Positions 43,594 through 52,217 of a stretch of DNA of 64,000 nt are shown piece by piece. The notes below the pieces were generated by a model. That model worked only from the letters and a program-made list of their open reading frames with translations, had not been told where the DNA came from and searched no databases. The position numbers and the translations under genes were made by a program. The stretch's first letter is position 1. The number at the start of each line of letters is the position of its first letter. Source of the stretch: Caldanaerobius fijiensis DSM 17918 (GTDB taxonomy: Bacteria > Bacillota > Thermoanaerobacteria > Thermoanaerobacterales > Caldanaerobiaceae); NCBI RefSeq assembly GCF_900129075.1, contig NZ_FQVH01000005.1:1-64000 (forward strand). Reading direction: 5' to 3'.

Positions 43594-45193
43594 ACTTTCC
43601 GATAAATACTTCTGCTATTCTTTGAATGTGATCCTGAATCCTTGCCATGTGGCTTACAACATCCAAAAATATCATGCTGGTTTCGGGCAAGCAATCACCA
43701 ATGCTCAATCTCTTGATGTGGTTTGATCTTATAGTGTTTTGGATATTTTTAGCTTCCTGGCATTTATCTAATATTTTTTCCACTAAGGTGCTATCTTTTT
43801 TTTCAAGGGCTTTTATGAGCTCTTCTAATAAATTCATTGTTATCAATTTTAAATCGCTTAAATCCTTTAAGGCCTTTTGTGAAAAAGAGATTTTATTTAA
43901 GTTTATATAATCTGCTAAATCAGCTATTTTTTCAGCGTGATCACATATTCTTTCAAATTCGTTTAAGTAATTAAAATAGGAAGTAATATTTGAAACCTGT
44001 TCTGGAGCGATCACATTTGAAGATACCTTTGATAAAAATTTGGCTATATTTCTGTCTAGCTTGTCTACATATTCTTCATTCTCTTTTACTATTGGGACAT
44101 AATCCAGCTTTTGCTCAAAATATGCCTTAAAAGCCATTTTTAGAGTCTCGGCTGAGAGCCTGGCCATTCTCAGTATTTCTTTTTCGACCTGGCTGAGGGC
44201 TATAATAGGTGTTGCGATAATACGCTCATCTATGTATTTAAATCCTTTCTCAGTTTCTGCATTTTTAGATGGTATCAATTTGGTTACCAATGCAATGAGG
44301 AGATTTATAAAAGGCAATTGTATCAATGTATTTAATACATTAAAAAATGTATGAGCATTTGCTATCTGCCTTGCCACATCGGTAGAGGTTCTGACAATTA
44401 TTGCAGAAAAAGGAGATAACAATCCGACGAATATAACTGCCCCAATAAAGTTAAATATAAAGTGATAAAGTGCTGCTCTCCTAGCATTGCTGTTGGTTTG
44501 TGCGCTGGCCACAAATACAGAAAAAGTTGTTCCGATGTTATCACCTATCAATATAGGTAAAGCGATGTCAAGGGTAATCAAGTGTTGTATAGCCATTGCC
44601 TGTAACAACCCTATTGTAGCACTGCTATTTTGTATCAAAGTTGTCATAGCAATACCCAATAGAATTCCGTATAGAGGATGTTCCGATAACTGCGCTATAA
44701 GTATGTTAAAAGAAGGATTGCCTTTAAACGCCATGAATGCTGTAGTCATAATCTGCATACCCAGGAACAAAAAACCAAAGCCTATAAGTACCTCGTTTAT
44801 TTGCCTATATATTTTGCGCTTAGCAAAAAAATTCATCGATATGCCGATAATCAGCAAAAAAGGTGTAATATATGTGAGCTTAAAAGCTACCAGTTGAGCT
44901 GTTATAGTCGTACCTATATTAGCGCCCATAATGACCCCAATAGCCTGTCTTAAGGTCATAACACCTGCATTTACAAATCCTACTACCATGGTTACTGTAG
45001 TACTGCTGCTTTGAATCAATACTGTAATGAAACTACCGATGATGATACCAACAATGGGATTTTGAGTAAGTTTTTCTATTAATCTTTTTAGCCCTTCACT
45101 GGCAAACTTTTGTATTCCTACCCTTATAACTTTTAAACCATATAAAAATAAGCTTAATCCGGCAAAAATATTAAGGAATGTTAATATGTTCAT
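43592..45193 (-). CDS. Na/Pi cotransporter (NptA family) with PhoU-like domain
   Basis: The 533-aa protein imports phosphate with sodium. It has 8-9 membrane segments and the duplicated QSSS/QNSS signatures of the family: LIQSSSTTVTMVVGFVNAG and LIQNSSATIGLLQAM. Residues about 340-533 form a cytoplasmic PhoU-like helical domain (ARLSAETLKMAF, then FERICDHAEKIADLADY). The start at 45193 is preferred because GGAGG lies just upstream; a longer frame is less likely. It stands alone. Confidence 0.9.
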   Translation of the reverse strand: MNILTFLNIFAGLSLFLYGLKVIRVGIQKFASEGLKRLIEKLTQNPIVGIIIGSFITVLIQSSSTTVTMVVGFVNAGVMTLRQAIGVIMGANIGTTITAQLVAFKLTYITPFLLIIGISMNFFAKRKIYRQINEVLIGFGFLFLGMQIMTTAFMAFKGNPSFNILIAQLSEHPLYGILLGIAMTTLIQNSSATIGLLQAMAIQHLITLDIALPILIGDNIGTTFSVFVASAQTNSNARRAALYHFIFNFIGAVIFVGLLSPFSAIIVRTSTDVARQIANAHTFFNVLNTLIQLPFINLLIALVTKLIPSKNAETEKGFKYIDERIIATPIIALSQVEKEILRMARLSAETLKMAFKAYFEQKLDYVPIVKENEEYVDKLDRNIAKFLSKVSSNVIAPEQVSNITSYFNYLNEFERICDHAEKIADLADYINLNKISFSQKALKDLSDLKLITMNLLEELIKALEKKDSTLVEKILDKCQEAKNIQNTIRSNHIKRLSIGDCLPETSMIFLDVVSHMARIQDHIQRIAEVFIGK

Positions 45194-45405
45194 AAACAAA
45201 TATCCTCCATAAAATAACACTTACTCTCCTTTATTATAGCAAAGTAAAGTTGAAAATTAAAGCAGTAATGATAAAAGTTTTTAGCTAGCTATATCTGCCT
45301 TTTGGTTAAATATGCAAATTATTTTGAACTGTTAAAAATTGATTGAATGGGTAATTTGATTTAAAATAAATCCAGCATATAAAACCAGAAAGAAGGAGTA
45401 CACAA

Positions 45406-46179
45406 ATGAAAGGGTCTAAAATAAAGAATATCCAATCACTGGACAGAGCAATACAGATACTCGAGGTTCTGGGTAATAATCCGAGTGGTATGGGCGTTAG
45501 CGAACTATCACGTGTAGTAAATCTTCCTAAAAGCACTGTTCACCGTATTCTTGATACATTGTTACAGAAAGGCTATGTTGAAAAAAATAGTGAAAAAGAA
45601 AAGTATAAATTGGGCTTAAAAATAGTAGAATTAAGTAATAAAATCTTGGCCAATATGGAATTAAGAAGTGAAGCACGCCCTTACCTAGAAGAACTGATGA
45701 ATTATGTAAATGAGGTTGTGCATCTTTGTGTATTACGAGATGGAGAAATGGTTTATATTGATAAGGTAGAATGTCCTAATCCTATCCGTATGTATTCACA
45801 AATTGGAAGACGTATACCTGTACATTGTACAGCAGTTGGGAAAGCTACTTTAGCATTTTTACCTAAAGATGAGGTTATTAGAATATTAGAAATGAAGGGT
45901 ATGCCTCGAAAAACTCAGAATACTATTACGGACTTGCAACAATTGCTCAATCATTTAGAAGAGGTTAGACGGTTGGGTTATGCTGTAGATGATATAGAGC
46001 ATGAAGAAGGAATTCGTTGTGTTGCTGCGCCTATTTTTGACGGCACAGGGCAAGTTGTAGCTGCTATAAGTGTTGCAGGGCCAGATTTTCGCATAACAAT
46101 AGAGAGAATACCAGAATTAGCAGATAAAGTTAGAGAAGTAGCACAAAAAATTTCTCAGAGGTTAGGTTATTTTGCGTAA
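45406..46179 (+). CDS. IclR family transcriptional regulator (KdgR-like)
   Basis: The 257-aa protein has the IclR winged helix (about residues 10-70, GVSELSRVVNLPKSTVHRIL) and the C-terminal effector domain with VHCTAVGKA, EGIRCVAAPIFD and SVAGPDFR. IclR-type KdgR proteins respond to 2-keto-3-deoxygluconate, which fits the KDG genes that follow. AGAAGGAG precedes the ATG. Arginine codons are mixed CGN/AGR (10 of 18 are CGN), unlike neighbouring genes, where AGR dominates; this holds through 49712. Confidence 0.9.
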   Translation: MKGSKIKNIQSLDRAIQILEVLGNNPSGMGVSELSRVVNLPKSTVHRILDTLLQKGYVEKNSEKEKYKLGLKIVELSNKILANMELRSEARPYLEELMNYVNEVVHLCVLRDGEMVYIDKVECPNPIRMYSQIGRRIPVHCTAVGKATLAFLPKDEVIRILEMKGMPRKTQNTITDLQQLLNHLEEVRRLGYAVDDIEHEEGIRCVAAPIFDGTGQVVAAISVAGPDFRITIERIPELADKVREVAQKISQRLGYFA

Positions 46180-46310
46180 TAGTTATAGACACTTGAATTG
46201 TAATTATATTTTAGTAATTTTATCTAATTTTTGAAAGAAAATTTGTCAAAAGAACCAGAAGGAATTAGAGGTTTTTTGTCAAAAGTAAATTAATGAAGTA
46301 GCAAAACATC

Positions 46311-46327
46311 GTTCCACATAGTGAAAC
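46311..46327 (+). promoter_or_regulatory. Candidate IclR operator upstream of eda
   Basis: GTTCCAC-ATA-GTGAAAC is an inverted repeat with one mismatch about 60 bp before the first KDPG aldolase gene and just after the IclR gene. Position and symmetry suit an IclR-family site; binding is inferred. Confidence 0.5.
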
Positions 46328-46384
46328 ACAGAGAAAGCGGTAAACAAAAATTACAATGCGTTTCATGAGATAAGGGATGGTGAT

Positions 46385-47035
46385 ATGAATATGATGTTAC
46401 CAAAAATTGCTGAGAGTGGCCTTGTAGCTATAATTCGTGGGATTGATAAGAACTATTTATTATCAGCAGTAGATGCTTTAATGGAAGGAGGATGTAACAC
46501 CGTAGAGATAACATGTGATACACCGTCTGCTATAGAAATGATCGATACATTAAAAGAAAATTTTAAAAACGACCTAATAATTGGAGCTGGAACAGTATTG
46601 GACCGACAAACAGCAAGACTAGCTATTTTAGCCGGTGCCCAATTTATTCTTATGCCTCATCTTTCTGTAGATGTTATAGAAATATGCAATCTTTATGGTA
46701 AAGATGTTGTTCCTGGAGTAATGACTCCCACTGAAATTACCCAGGCACTTCAATTAGGATGTAAGATGGTAAAAATATTTCCAGCTAGTATTCTTGGAGC
46801 AAGGTATTTTACTAATATTTTGAAACCAATTGCGCAAATACAAATGATGGCAGTAGGAGGTATAAATATTTCAAATGCTGCAGATTATTTGCGGGCTGGG
46901 GCTGTAGCTTTAGGTGTGGGTAAAAATCTTATCAATAAGGAGATATTAGAAAGAGGAGAGTACAGTGAGATTATCGCCAAAACGCGAGAATATTTGAGAA
47001 TAATTTGTGAAGTAAAAGGAAATATTGCAAGATAA
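46385..47035 (+). CDS. eda: KDPG/KHG aldolase family protein (1)
   Basis: This 216-aa class I aldolase cleaves 2-keto-3-deoxy-6-phosphogluconate to pyruvate and glyceraldehyde 3-phosphate. It has VAIIRG, the catalytic-base Glu in VEIT, GAGTVLD, and the Schiff-base Lys in MVKIFPAS. The usual phosphate/carboxylate Arg after E-x-T (EVTLRT in E. coli) is Cys-Asp here (EITCDT), and the second copy also differs, so exact substrates may differ from KDPG. It is the first gene of the operon eda-kdgK-eda-dehydrogenase. Confidence 0.88.
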   Translation: MNMMLPKIAESGLVAIIRGIDKNYLLSAVDALMEGGCNTVEITCDTPSAIEMIDTLKENFKNDLIIGAGTVLDRQTARLAILAGAQFILMPHLSVDVIEICNLYGKDVVPGVMTPTEITQALQLGCKMVKIFPASILGARYFTNILKPIAQIQMMAVGGINISNAADYLRAGAVALGVGKNLINKEILERGEYSEIIAKTREYLRIICEVKGNIAR

Positions 47036-47080
47036 AAACATTTATTTTTAAACATGTATGTTGAAGGGGTGATAAAAGAA

Positions 47081-48031
47081 ATGCTGGATGTTGTTACACT
47101 AGGTGAAACGATGGTACTTATGAATCCGGAGAGTTCTGGACCGCTTAGATATATTAGTACTTTTACCAAACAGATCGGTGGTGCAGAATCAAATTTTGCG
47201 ATTGGAATTGTGCGATTGGGCCATAAAGCAGGTTGGATCAGTAAATTAGGGAATGATGAATTTGGAAAATACATACTTTCTTTTATCAGAGGAGAGGGAG
47301 TTGACACTTCATGTGTTAAATTTGATCCAGAAGCTCCCACTGGGGTATACTTTAAAGAGCGAAGAGAGTATGGAGAAACCAAAGTTTACTATTATCGTCG
47401 GGGTTCAGCGGCTAGTAGGCTTACACCTGGTGATCTTGATCCAGTCTATATAGGCTCTTCAAAGTACTTACATATTACGGGTATTACACCGGCTCTTAGC
47501 GAGTCTTGCTACTTAACAGTAAAAGAAGCAATAAAAATTGCAAAAAGTAGTGGCGTAAAGATATCATTGGACCCTAACATTCGTTTGAAGTTATGGAGTA
47601 AGGAACGAGCTCGAGAAGTAATTATGGAATTGGTCGCACAAGCAGATATTGTTCTACCTGGCATAAGCGAAGGAGAGATATTAGTTGGAGAAAAGCAACC
47701 AGAAAAGATAGCTGCCAAATTTCTAGAATTAGGAGTAAATATTGTTGTGGTCAAGTTAGGCAAAGATGGTGCTTATTATGCTACCACAAGCGAAAGCAAA
47801 TATGTACCTGGATATCCTATTGATAAAGTAGTTGATCCAATAGGAGCAGGAGATGGATTTGCTGCTGGTTTTATAGCTGGCCTACTTAAAAGCTATAGTT
47901 TAGAGCAAGCAGTAAAGTTGGCCAATGCAGTAGGGGCAATTGTAACGACTGTCATTGGAGATGTAGAAGGTTTGCCAACAATGGAAGAGGTTGAGATATT
48001 CATGGGGAAAAGAGAGGAGGTTAGCCGGTGA
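47081..48031 (+). CDS. kdgK: 2-keto-3-deoxygluconate kinase (PfkB family)
   Basis: KdgK phosphorylates KDG to KDPG. The 316-aa PfkB-fold protein has LGETMVLMNP, the GGAESNFAIGIVRLG substrate loop, YYRRGSAAS, and the C-terminal anion-hole motif DPIGAGDGFAAGF with the catalytic Asp. The ATG at 47081 follows GAAGGGGTGAT; an upstream in-frame ATG at 47054 has no ribosome site. It sits between two aldolase genes and its stop overlaps the next start, indicating translational coupling. Confidence 0.93.
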   Translation: MLDVVTLGETMVLMNPESSGPLRYISTFTKQIGGAESNFAIGIVRLGHKAGWISKLGNDEFGKYILSFIRGEGVDTSCVKFDPEAPTGVYFKERREYGETKVYYYRRGSAASRLTPGDLDPVYIGSSKYLHITGITPALSESCYLTVKEAIKIAKSSGVKISLDPNIRLKLWSKERAREVIMELVAQADIVLPGISEGEILVGEKQPEKIAAKFLELGVNIVVVKLGKDGAYYATTSESKYVPGYPIDKVVDPIGAGDGFAAGFIAGLLKSYSLEQAVKLANAVGAIVTTVIGDVEGLPTMEEVEIFMGKREEVSR

Positions 48032-48675
48032 TGAATGGTTTAGAGAAAATTAAGAATAGTGGGATAGTTGCGATTATTCGTGGTGCTAAGAGCGATACTA
48101 TTTTAAAGATAATTCAAGCTTTAAGAGAAGGTGGAATAGATAATATTGAAATTACTGTTGAGGTCCCAGGAGCAATAGAGATTATAAAGGAAGTCAATGC
48201 TCAACTGAGAAATGAAATTTATTTAGGAGCAGGAACTGTTTTAGATGGAGAAACTGCTAGATTAGCTATTTTAGCTGGAGCCCAATTTATTGTATCTCCA
48301 AGCATGCACCCTGATGTAATTACAGTGAGTAAGCGTTATGGGAAAATTGTTATTCCTGGGGCGATGACACCAACTGAGATTGTTAGGGCTTATGAATTAG
48401 GAGCAGATATGGTAAAAGTTTTTCCAGCGGACGTTTTAGGACCTCAGTATATAAAAGAGATACGGGGACCTTTAAGTCATATACCTATAATGGTTACTGG
48501 AGGTATAGATTTGCACAATGCGGCAGATTTTATTAAGGCTGGTGCTACAGTGATTGGAATTGGTGGTTCTCTAATATCTCAAAAAATTTCACAAGACGAA
48601 GAAAGTTTTAAAATGATAACCGAGAAGGCACGCAATTTTGTCGAAGAAGTCAAAAGAGCTCGATTGGAAAGATAA
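48031..48675 (+). CDS. eda: KDPG/KHG aldolase family protein (2)
   Basis: The 214-aa protein is a second class I aldolase with IVAIIRG, EIT, GAGTVLDGETARLAILAGAQ and the Schiff-base Lys in MVKVFPAD. It is clearly related to but diverged from the copy at 46385; blocks such as ETARLAILAGAQFI are shared. After the catalytic EIT it reads VEVPGA where copy 1 reads CDTPSA, which may reflect a different epimer (for example KDPGal). The ATG at 48031 overlaps the kdgK stop; GGAGG is 10 nt upstream. Confidence 0.88.
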   Translation: MNGLEKIKNSGIVAIIRGAKSDTILKIIQALREGGIDNIEITVEVPGAIEIIKEVNAQLRNEIYLGAGTVLDGETARLAILAGAQFIVSPSMHPDVITVSKRYGKIVIPGAMTPTEIVRAYELGADMVKVFPADVLGPQYIKEIRGPLSHIPIMVTGGIDLHNAADFIKAGATVIGIGGSLISQKISQDEESFKMITEKARNFVEEVKRARLER

Positions 48676-48716
48676 ACTATGTTGAGAAAGACCTAAATAA
48701 GTAGGGAGGAGAAAAA

Positions 48717-49712
48717 ATGGATCAATTAAAGGTTGTGGTAACCGATTATGAATATGCTGATCTAAGATACGAGGAAGAGGTGTTAAAGAAGGCGGGTATC
48801 AAACTGATACCTGCACAATGTCGTACAGAAGATGAATTGATTTCAGCATGTAAAGACGCGGATGGACTGTTAAATCAGTATGCTCAAATTACGCGACGTG
48901 TTATTGAGGCATTAGTGAAATGTAGAGTAATTGGTCGCTATGGTGTTGGCGTAAACACTATTGATATGGAAGCTGCTACAGATAAAGGTATTTGTGTAGT
49001 TAACGTCCCTGATTATTGTGTGGACGAAGTTTCAGATCATGCTTTAGCTTTACTGCTAGCATGTGCTCGCAAGGTGGTTTTGTTAAACAACAGTGTAAAA
49101 AATGGCAGATGGGATTATAAAATAAGCAAGCCTATTAATCGGTCAAGAGGAAAAGTACTCGGCATTGTGGGATTTGGCCGTATTCCACGGGCATTAGCTC
49201 AGAAAGCGAAAGCTATTGGTTTTAGCCTATTGGTTTACGATCCTTACATTACTTCGACGGATGCAGAAGCTTACGGGGCTAAACTGGTTGAATTGGAAGA
49301 ATTGATGGCAAAATCTGATTTTGTATCGGTACATGCTCCTTTAACTAAACAAACTTATCATATGATTGGAGAAAAAGAATTGAGTTTAATGAAGCCAAGT
49401 GCATTCATAATCAATACAGCAAGAGGACCTGTTATTGATGAGGAAGCTTTAATTAAAGTTTTAAAAGAAGGGCGAATAGCTGGAGCAGGTTTAGACGTGT
49501 TGGAAGAAGAACCTACTCCACGAGATAATCCTCTGTTGACTATGGATAATGTTATTATTACTCCTCATGTTGCGTGGTATTCTGAAGAAGCAGAAGTTGA
49601 GTTACGAACAAAAGCAGCGCAGGGAGTTGTTGACGTATTGCTTGGCTACTGGCCAAAATACTTAGTGAATAAAGATGTAAAAGATAAGATACAATTAAAA
49701 GTTTTTTATTGA
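48717..49712 (+). CDS. D-2-hydroxyacid dehydrogenase (phosphoglycerate dehydrogenase/CtBP-like)
   Basis: This 331-aa protein has IGRYGVGVNTIDMEA, the NAD motif GIVGFGRIPRALA, NTARGPVIDE with the Arg, DVLEEEPTP with the Glu and ITPHVAWYS with the His. The GFGRIPR motif lacks the last Gly of the usual GxGxxG, as seen in some CtBP-like members. It ends the KDG operon and probably reduces a 2-keto acid intermediate rather than serving serine synthesis, as no ACT domain is present. GGGAGGAG precedes the ATG. The next promoter's -35 box overlaps its stop codon. Confidence 0.87.
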   Translation: MDQLKVVVTDYEYADLRYEEEVLKKAGIKLIPAQCRTEDELISACKDADGLLNQYAQITRRVIEALVKCRVIGRYGVGVNTIDMEAATDKGICVVNVPDYCVDEVSDHALALLLACARKVVLLNNSVKNGRWDYKISKPINRSRGKVLGIVGFGRIPRALAQKAKAIGFSLLVYDPYITSTDAEAYGAKLVELEELMAKSDFVSVHAPLTKQTYHMIGEKELSLMKPSAFIINTARGPVIDEEALIKVLKEGRIAGAGLDVLEEEPTPRDNPLLTMDNVIITPHVAWYSEEAEVELRTKAAQGVVDVLLGYWPKYLVNKDVKDKIQLKVFY

Positions 49713-49737
49713 CATCTAAGGGCAATTGCATTATACT
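49709..49737 (+). promoter_or_regulatory. Sigma-A promoter of the SAM riboswitch transcript
   Basis: TTGACA (49709-49714) overlaps the stop codon of the preceding dehydrogenase gene, and TATACT (49732-49737) follows after 17 bp. The transcript would begin about 30 nt before the aptamer. Confidence 0.8.
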
Positions 49738-49775
49738 TATAGACAAATAAGTAAATAATAAGTGAATAATGTAAG

Positions 49776-49885
49776 CGACTCTTATCGAGAGTGGTGGAGG
49801 GACTGGCCCGATGAAACCCGGCAGCCGGCACATTAAGTGCGTCTGGTGCTAAATCCTGCAGGTGAAACCTGAGAGATGAGAGGAC
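49776..49885 (+). promoter_or_regulatory. SAM-I riboswitch (S-box)
   Basis: The S-box core is clear: CTCTTATC...GAGAGTGGTGGAGGGA, CTGGCCCGATGAAACCCGGC, AGCC, GGTGCTAAATCC, and the closing strand GATGAGAG (49875-49882), which pairs with CTCTTATC (49779-49786) in P1. A perfect 7-bp antiterminator segment (GCTTTTT at 49887-49893 with AAAAAGC at 49898-49904) competes with the terminator that follows. SAM binding should turn off the downstream homoserine dehydrogenase. Confidence 0.96.
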
Positions 49886-49897
49886 GGCTTTTTTTAT

Positions 49898-49933
49898 AAA
49901 AAGCTCTCTTCATCATCGAAGAGAGCTTTTTTT
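49898..49933 (+). terminator. SAM riboswitch terminator
   Basis: AAAAAGCTCTCTTC (49898-49911) pairs with GAAGAGAGCTTTTT, ending in a T-run to 49933. Its 5' arm also serves as the antiterminator strand. Confidence 0.95.
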
Positions 49934-49974
49934 AGCCAAAAATCGCGCAATCACAAGTTTCGGGGGGTGCTTAT

Positions 49975-51003
49975 ATGCATATAGAAATAGGATTGTTAGG
50001 GTTTGGAACAGTAGGTACGGGCGTGTATAAGCTGTTAGAATTAAGGCGAGAGAAAATAAAGAAAAGGACAGGTTTTGATGTATCAATAAAAAAAATATTG
50101 GTAAGGAATCCTCAAAAACAAAGGAATGTATTATTTGAAAAAAGTTTGTTGACAACGAACCCTGAGGATATTTTGCTGGATAAAAATATAGATATAATTG
50201 TTGAGGTGATGGGAGGGGTACACCCTGCCAAAGAGTACATTGAAAAGGCGATTATAAATGGCAAAGATGTAGTGACTGCCAACAAAGAACTGATGGCAAA
50301 ACATGGACTGGAACTTTTGAAGCTAGCTGAGAGCCATGGGGTTTCTCTGAAATACGAAGCGACTGTTGCAGGTGCTATACCTATAATAAGGCAGATAAAA
50401 CAGTTTACTGTGACCGACGATATTTATTATATAGGAGGAATATTAAATGGCACGTGTAATTTTATACTTACGCAAATGAGCGATAATAAGTGGGATTATT
50501 ATACTGCATTAAAAGAGGCACAACGATTAGGATATGCAGAAGCTGATCCTTCTTATGATGTGCTTGGATACGATTCGATGTTTAAGTTAAAAATACTTAT
50601 CAGAGAAATATTTGGTGCTGAAATGGATGTTAAAGATATGGAGGTGGAGGGAATAGCAAACATCTCCAGAGATGATGTGGAAGAAGCAGAAAGGAATGGC
50701 TGTAAAATAAAATTATATGCATGGGCTAAGAAAGAAGGCGACAAAATAACTGCTGGAGTTGGACCCAAACTCTTTGATGCTAACAGTATTTTTAGCAGGG
50801 TAAGCGGCGTTGAAAATGCGGTTTTAGTAAAAGGCGATGGCTTTGGACAACAGCTGTTTGTGGGGTATGGCGCTGGACAGATGCCTACAGGAGATGCGGT
50901 ATTATCTGATATTTTGGATGTTATAAATGATTATAGATTTATCCGAAAAATATCTGTTGATAAAACAGAATACAAAAATAGTTTCACAACTGTTGCCTTG
51001 TAG
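49975..51003 (+). CDS. Homoserine dehydrogenase without ACT domain, SAM-riboswitch controlled
   Basis: The 342-aa protein reduces aspartate semialdehyde to homoserine. It shares GLLGFGTVGTG, VVTANKELMA, GGILNGTCNFIL and EAQRLGYAEADPSYDV with the longer enzyme at 24958 but stops after the catalytic domain, so the ACT domain that mediates threonine feedback is missing. The SAM-I riboswitch upstream places its expression under methionine-pathway control. It is a single-gene transcript ended by a hairpin at 51009. Together this points to a homoserine supply dedicated to methionine. Confidence 0.93.
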   Translation: MHIEIGLLGFGTVGTGVYKLLELRREKIKKRTGFDVSIKKILVRNPQKQRNVLFEKSLLTTNPEDILLDKNIDIIVEVMGGVHPAKEYIEKAIINGKDVVTANKELMAKHGLELLKLAESHGVSLKYEATVAGAIPIIRQIKQFTVTDDIYYIGGILNGTCNFILTQMSDNKWDYYTALKEAQRLGYAEADPSYDVLGYDSMFKLKILIREIFGAEMDVKDMEVEGIANISRDDVEEAERNGCKIKLYAWAKKEGDKITAGVGPKLFDANSIFSRVSGVENAVLVKGDGFGQQLFVGYGAGQMPTGDAVLSDILDVINDYRFIRKISVDKTEYKNSFTTVAL

Positions 51004-51008
51004 AGAAA

Positions 51009-51038
51009 ATAAAGGTATACAATACCTTTATTTTTTTT
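51009..51038 (+). terminator. Terminator after the riboswitch-controlled hom gene
   Basis: ATAAAGGTAT and ATACCTTTAT form a perfect 10-bp stem around ACA, followed by eight T residues. Confidence 0.92.
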
Positions 51039-51113
51039 GTTTCTTGTTGCTTTCATATATAGTATAATAATTATAAAGCAGTAAGATATCGTTTGCTCGA
51101 AGGGGGATTTATA

Positions 51114-52121
51114 TTGAATATAAAGACGATTGCCAAGGAAGCGGGTGTTTCAGTTTCTACAGTATCTAAAGTTATAAATGGTTATGAAGATATAAGCAAA
51201 GAAACAAGAGAAAAGGTATGGAGTGTAATAAAACGTTTTAATTATCAACCTAACCAGATTGCACGGGTGCTCTGTACCAAGAAATCCTGGCTGATAGGGC
51301 TGCTTTACGATGTCTGGAATGACTACGAAAATGAGTTTTTTAGTGAAATAATCATGAGTTTTAAACATACGGTAGAGGAAAGTGGCTATAATATTCTTTT
51401 TTTAAACCTCTATAAAATAAAAAATGAAAATATCTCATATGTTAGTTACTGTGAGCAATATAATTTGAATGGAATTTTAATTATCGGATTTAAAGAGGAT
51501 GATCCATATATAAAAGAATTAATAGAAAAAGAAATACCATGTATAGGCATAGATATTCCCATAAATGGTAAGAAATGTGGATATGTGACATCTGATAACT
51601 ATGGAGGTATTGCAAAGGCGGTAGATTATCTTTATGAATTAGGTCATCGAAAAATTGGATTGATAAATGGGAGAACAGATATGTATGTTGCAAGGGAACG
51701 TTATAAAGGATTTATATCTGCTATGAAGAAAAATAATATTGAGATTGTGAAAGATTGGATATGTAATGGTGATTTTAGTGAAGAAAGTGGTTATACTGTA
51801 ATAAATGAAATGCTTAAAAGAGGTAGTACACCATCAGCCATAATAGTAGCAGGAGGTGACAATATGGCTTATGGAGTTATTAATGCTCTAAAAGGGCATG
51901 GCTTGAAGGTACCTGAGGATATATCAATAATAGGATTTGACGACATAAGATCAGCTAAAATATTTACACCACCTCTTACTACTATAAGACAGGATAAATT
52001 AATGATGGGTAAGGCAGCGGCTTGGTCTTTGATAAACATGATAAATGATAAGTCATTTAAAGCTCCTGTGACCATCATACCTACCGAATTGATAATTCGC
52101 GAGAGCACCAAATCTATTTAG
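51114..52121 (+). CDS. LacI family transcriptional regulator
   Basis: The 335-aa repressor has the LacI helix-turn-helix and hinge at residues 1-55 (IKTIAKEAGVSVSTVSKVIN) and a sugar-binding periplasmic-type core with GHRKIGLINGR, PEDISIIGFDD and PPLTTIRQD. The TTG at 51114 follows AAGGGGG and gives the standard N-terminus. No sugar transport or catabolic gene is adjacent, so its target is elsewhere or it acts as a global regulator. The core reads YDVWNDYENEFFSEII, a divergent first strand. Confidence 0.92.
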   Translation: MNIKTIAKEAGVSVSTVSKVINGYEDISKETREKVWSVIKRFNYQPNQIARVLCTKKSWLIGLLYDVWNDYENEFFSEIIMSFKHTVEESGYNILFLNLYKIKNENISYVSYCEQYNLNGILIIGFKEDDPYIKELIEKEIPCIGIDIPINGKKCGYVTSDNYGGIAKAVDYLYELGHRKIGLINGRTDMYVARERYKGFISAMKKNNIEIVKDWICNGDFSEESGYTVINEMLKRGSTPSAIIVAGGDNMAYGVINALKGHGLKVPEDISIIGFDDIRSAKIFTPPLTTIRQDKLMMGKAAAWSLINMINDKSFKAPVTIIPTELIIRESTKSI

Positions 52122-52143
52122 TTTCGGTTTGTGTATTTAAAGA

Positions 52144-52168
52144 AGGATTTTTGATTTTTGTAAAGAAA
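52144..52168 (+). promoter_or_regulatory. Weak sigma-H-like promoter before the Spo0F-like gene
   Basis: AGGATTTTTGATTTTTG and then GAAATA begin 21 nt apart. It differs by one base from the GAAT of the three better sites. In B. subtilis spo0F is sigma-H dependent, which makes the position suggestive. Confidence 0.35.
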
Positions 52169-52217
52169 TACAATATTCGCAGAGAAATTTATTTTAGCTG
52201 ATGGAGAAGGGGAAACG

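Noticed and set aside
44487-44897. A 136-codon plus-strand frame within the Na/Pi cotransporter
   Set aside because: It is hydrophobic only because it mirrors membrane segments of the real gene on the other strand.
49975-51003. The second hom as a truncated pseudogene of the first
   Set aside because: It is complete over the catalytic domain, diverged in sequence, and has its own promoter, riboswitch and terminator.
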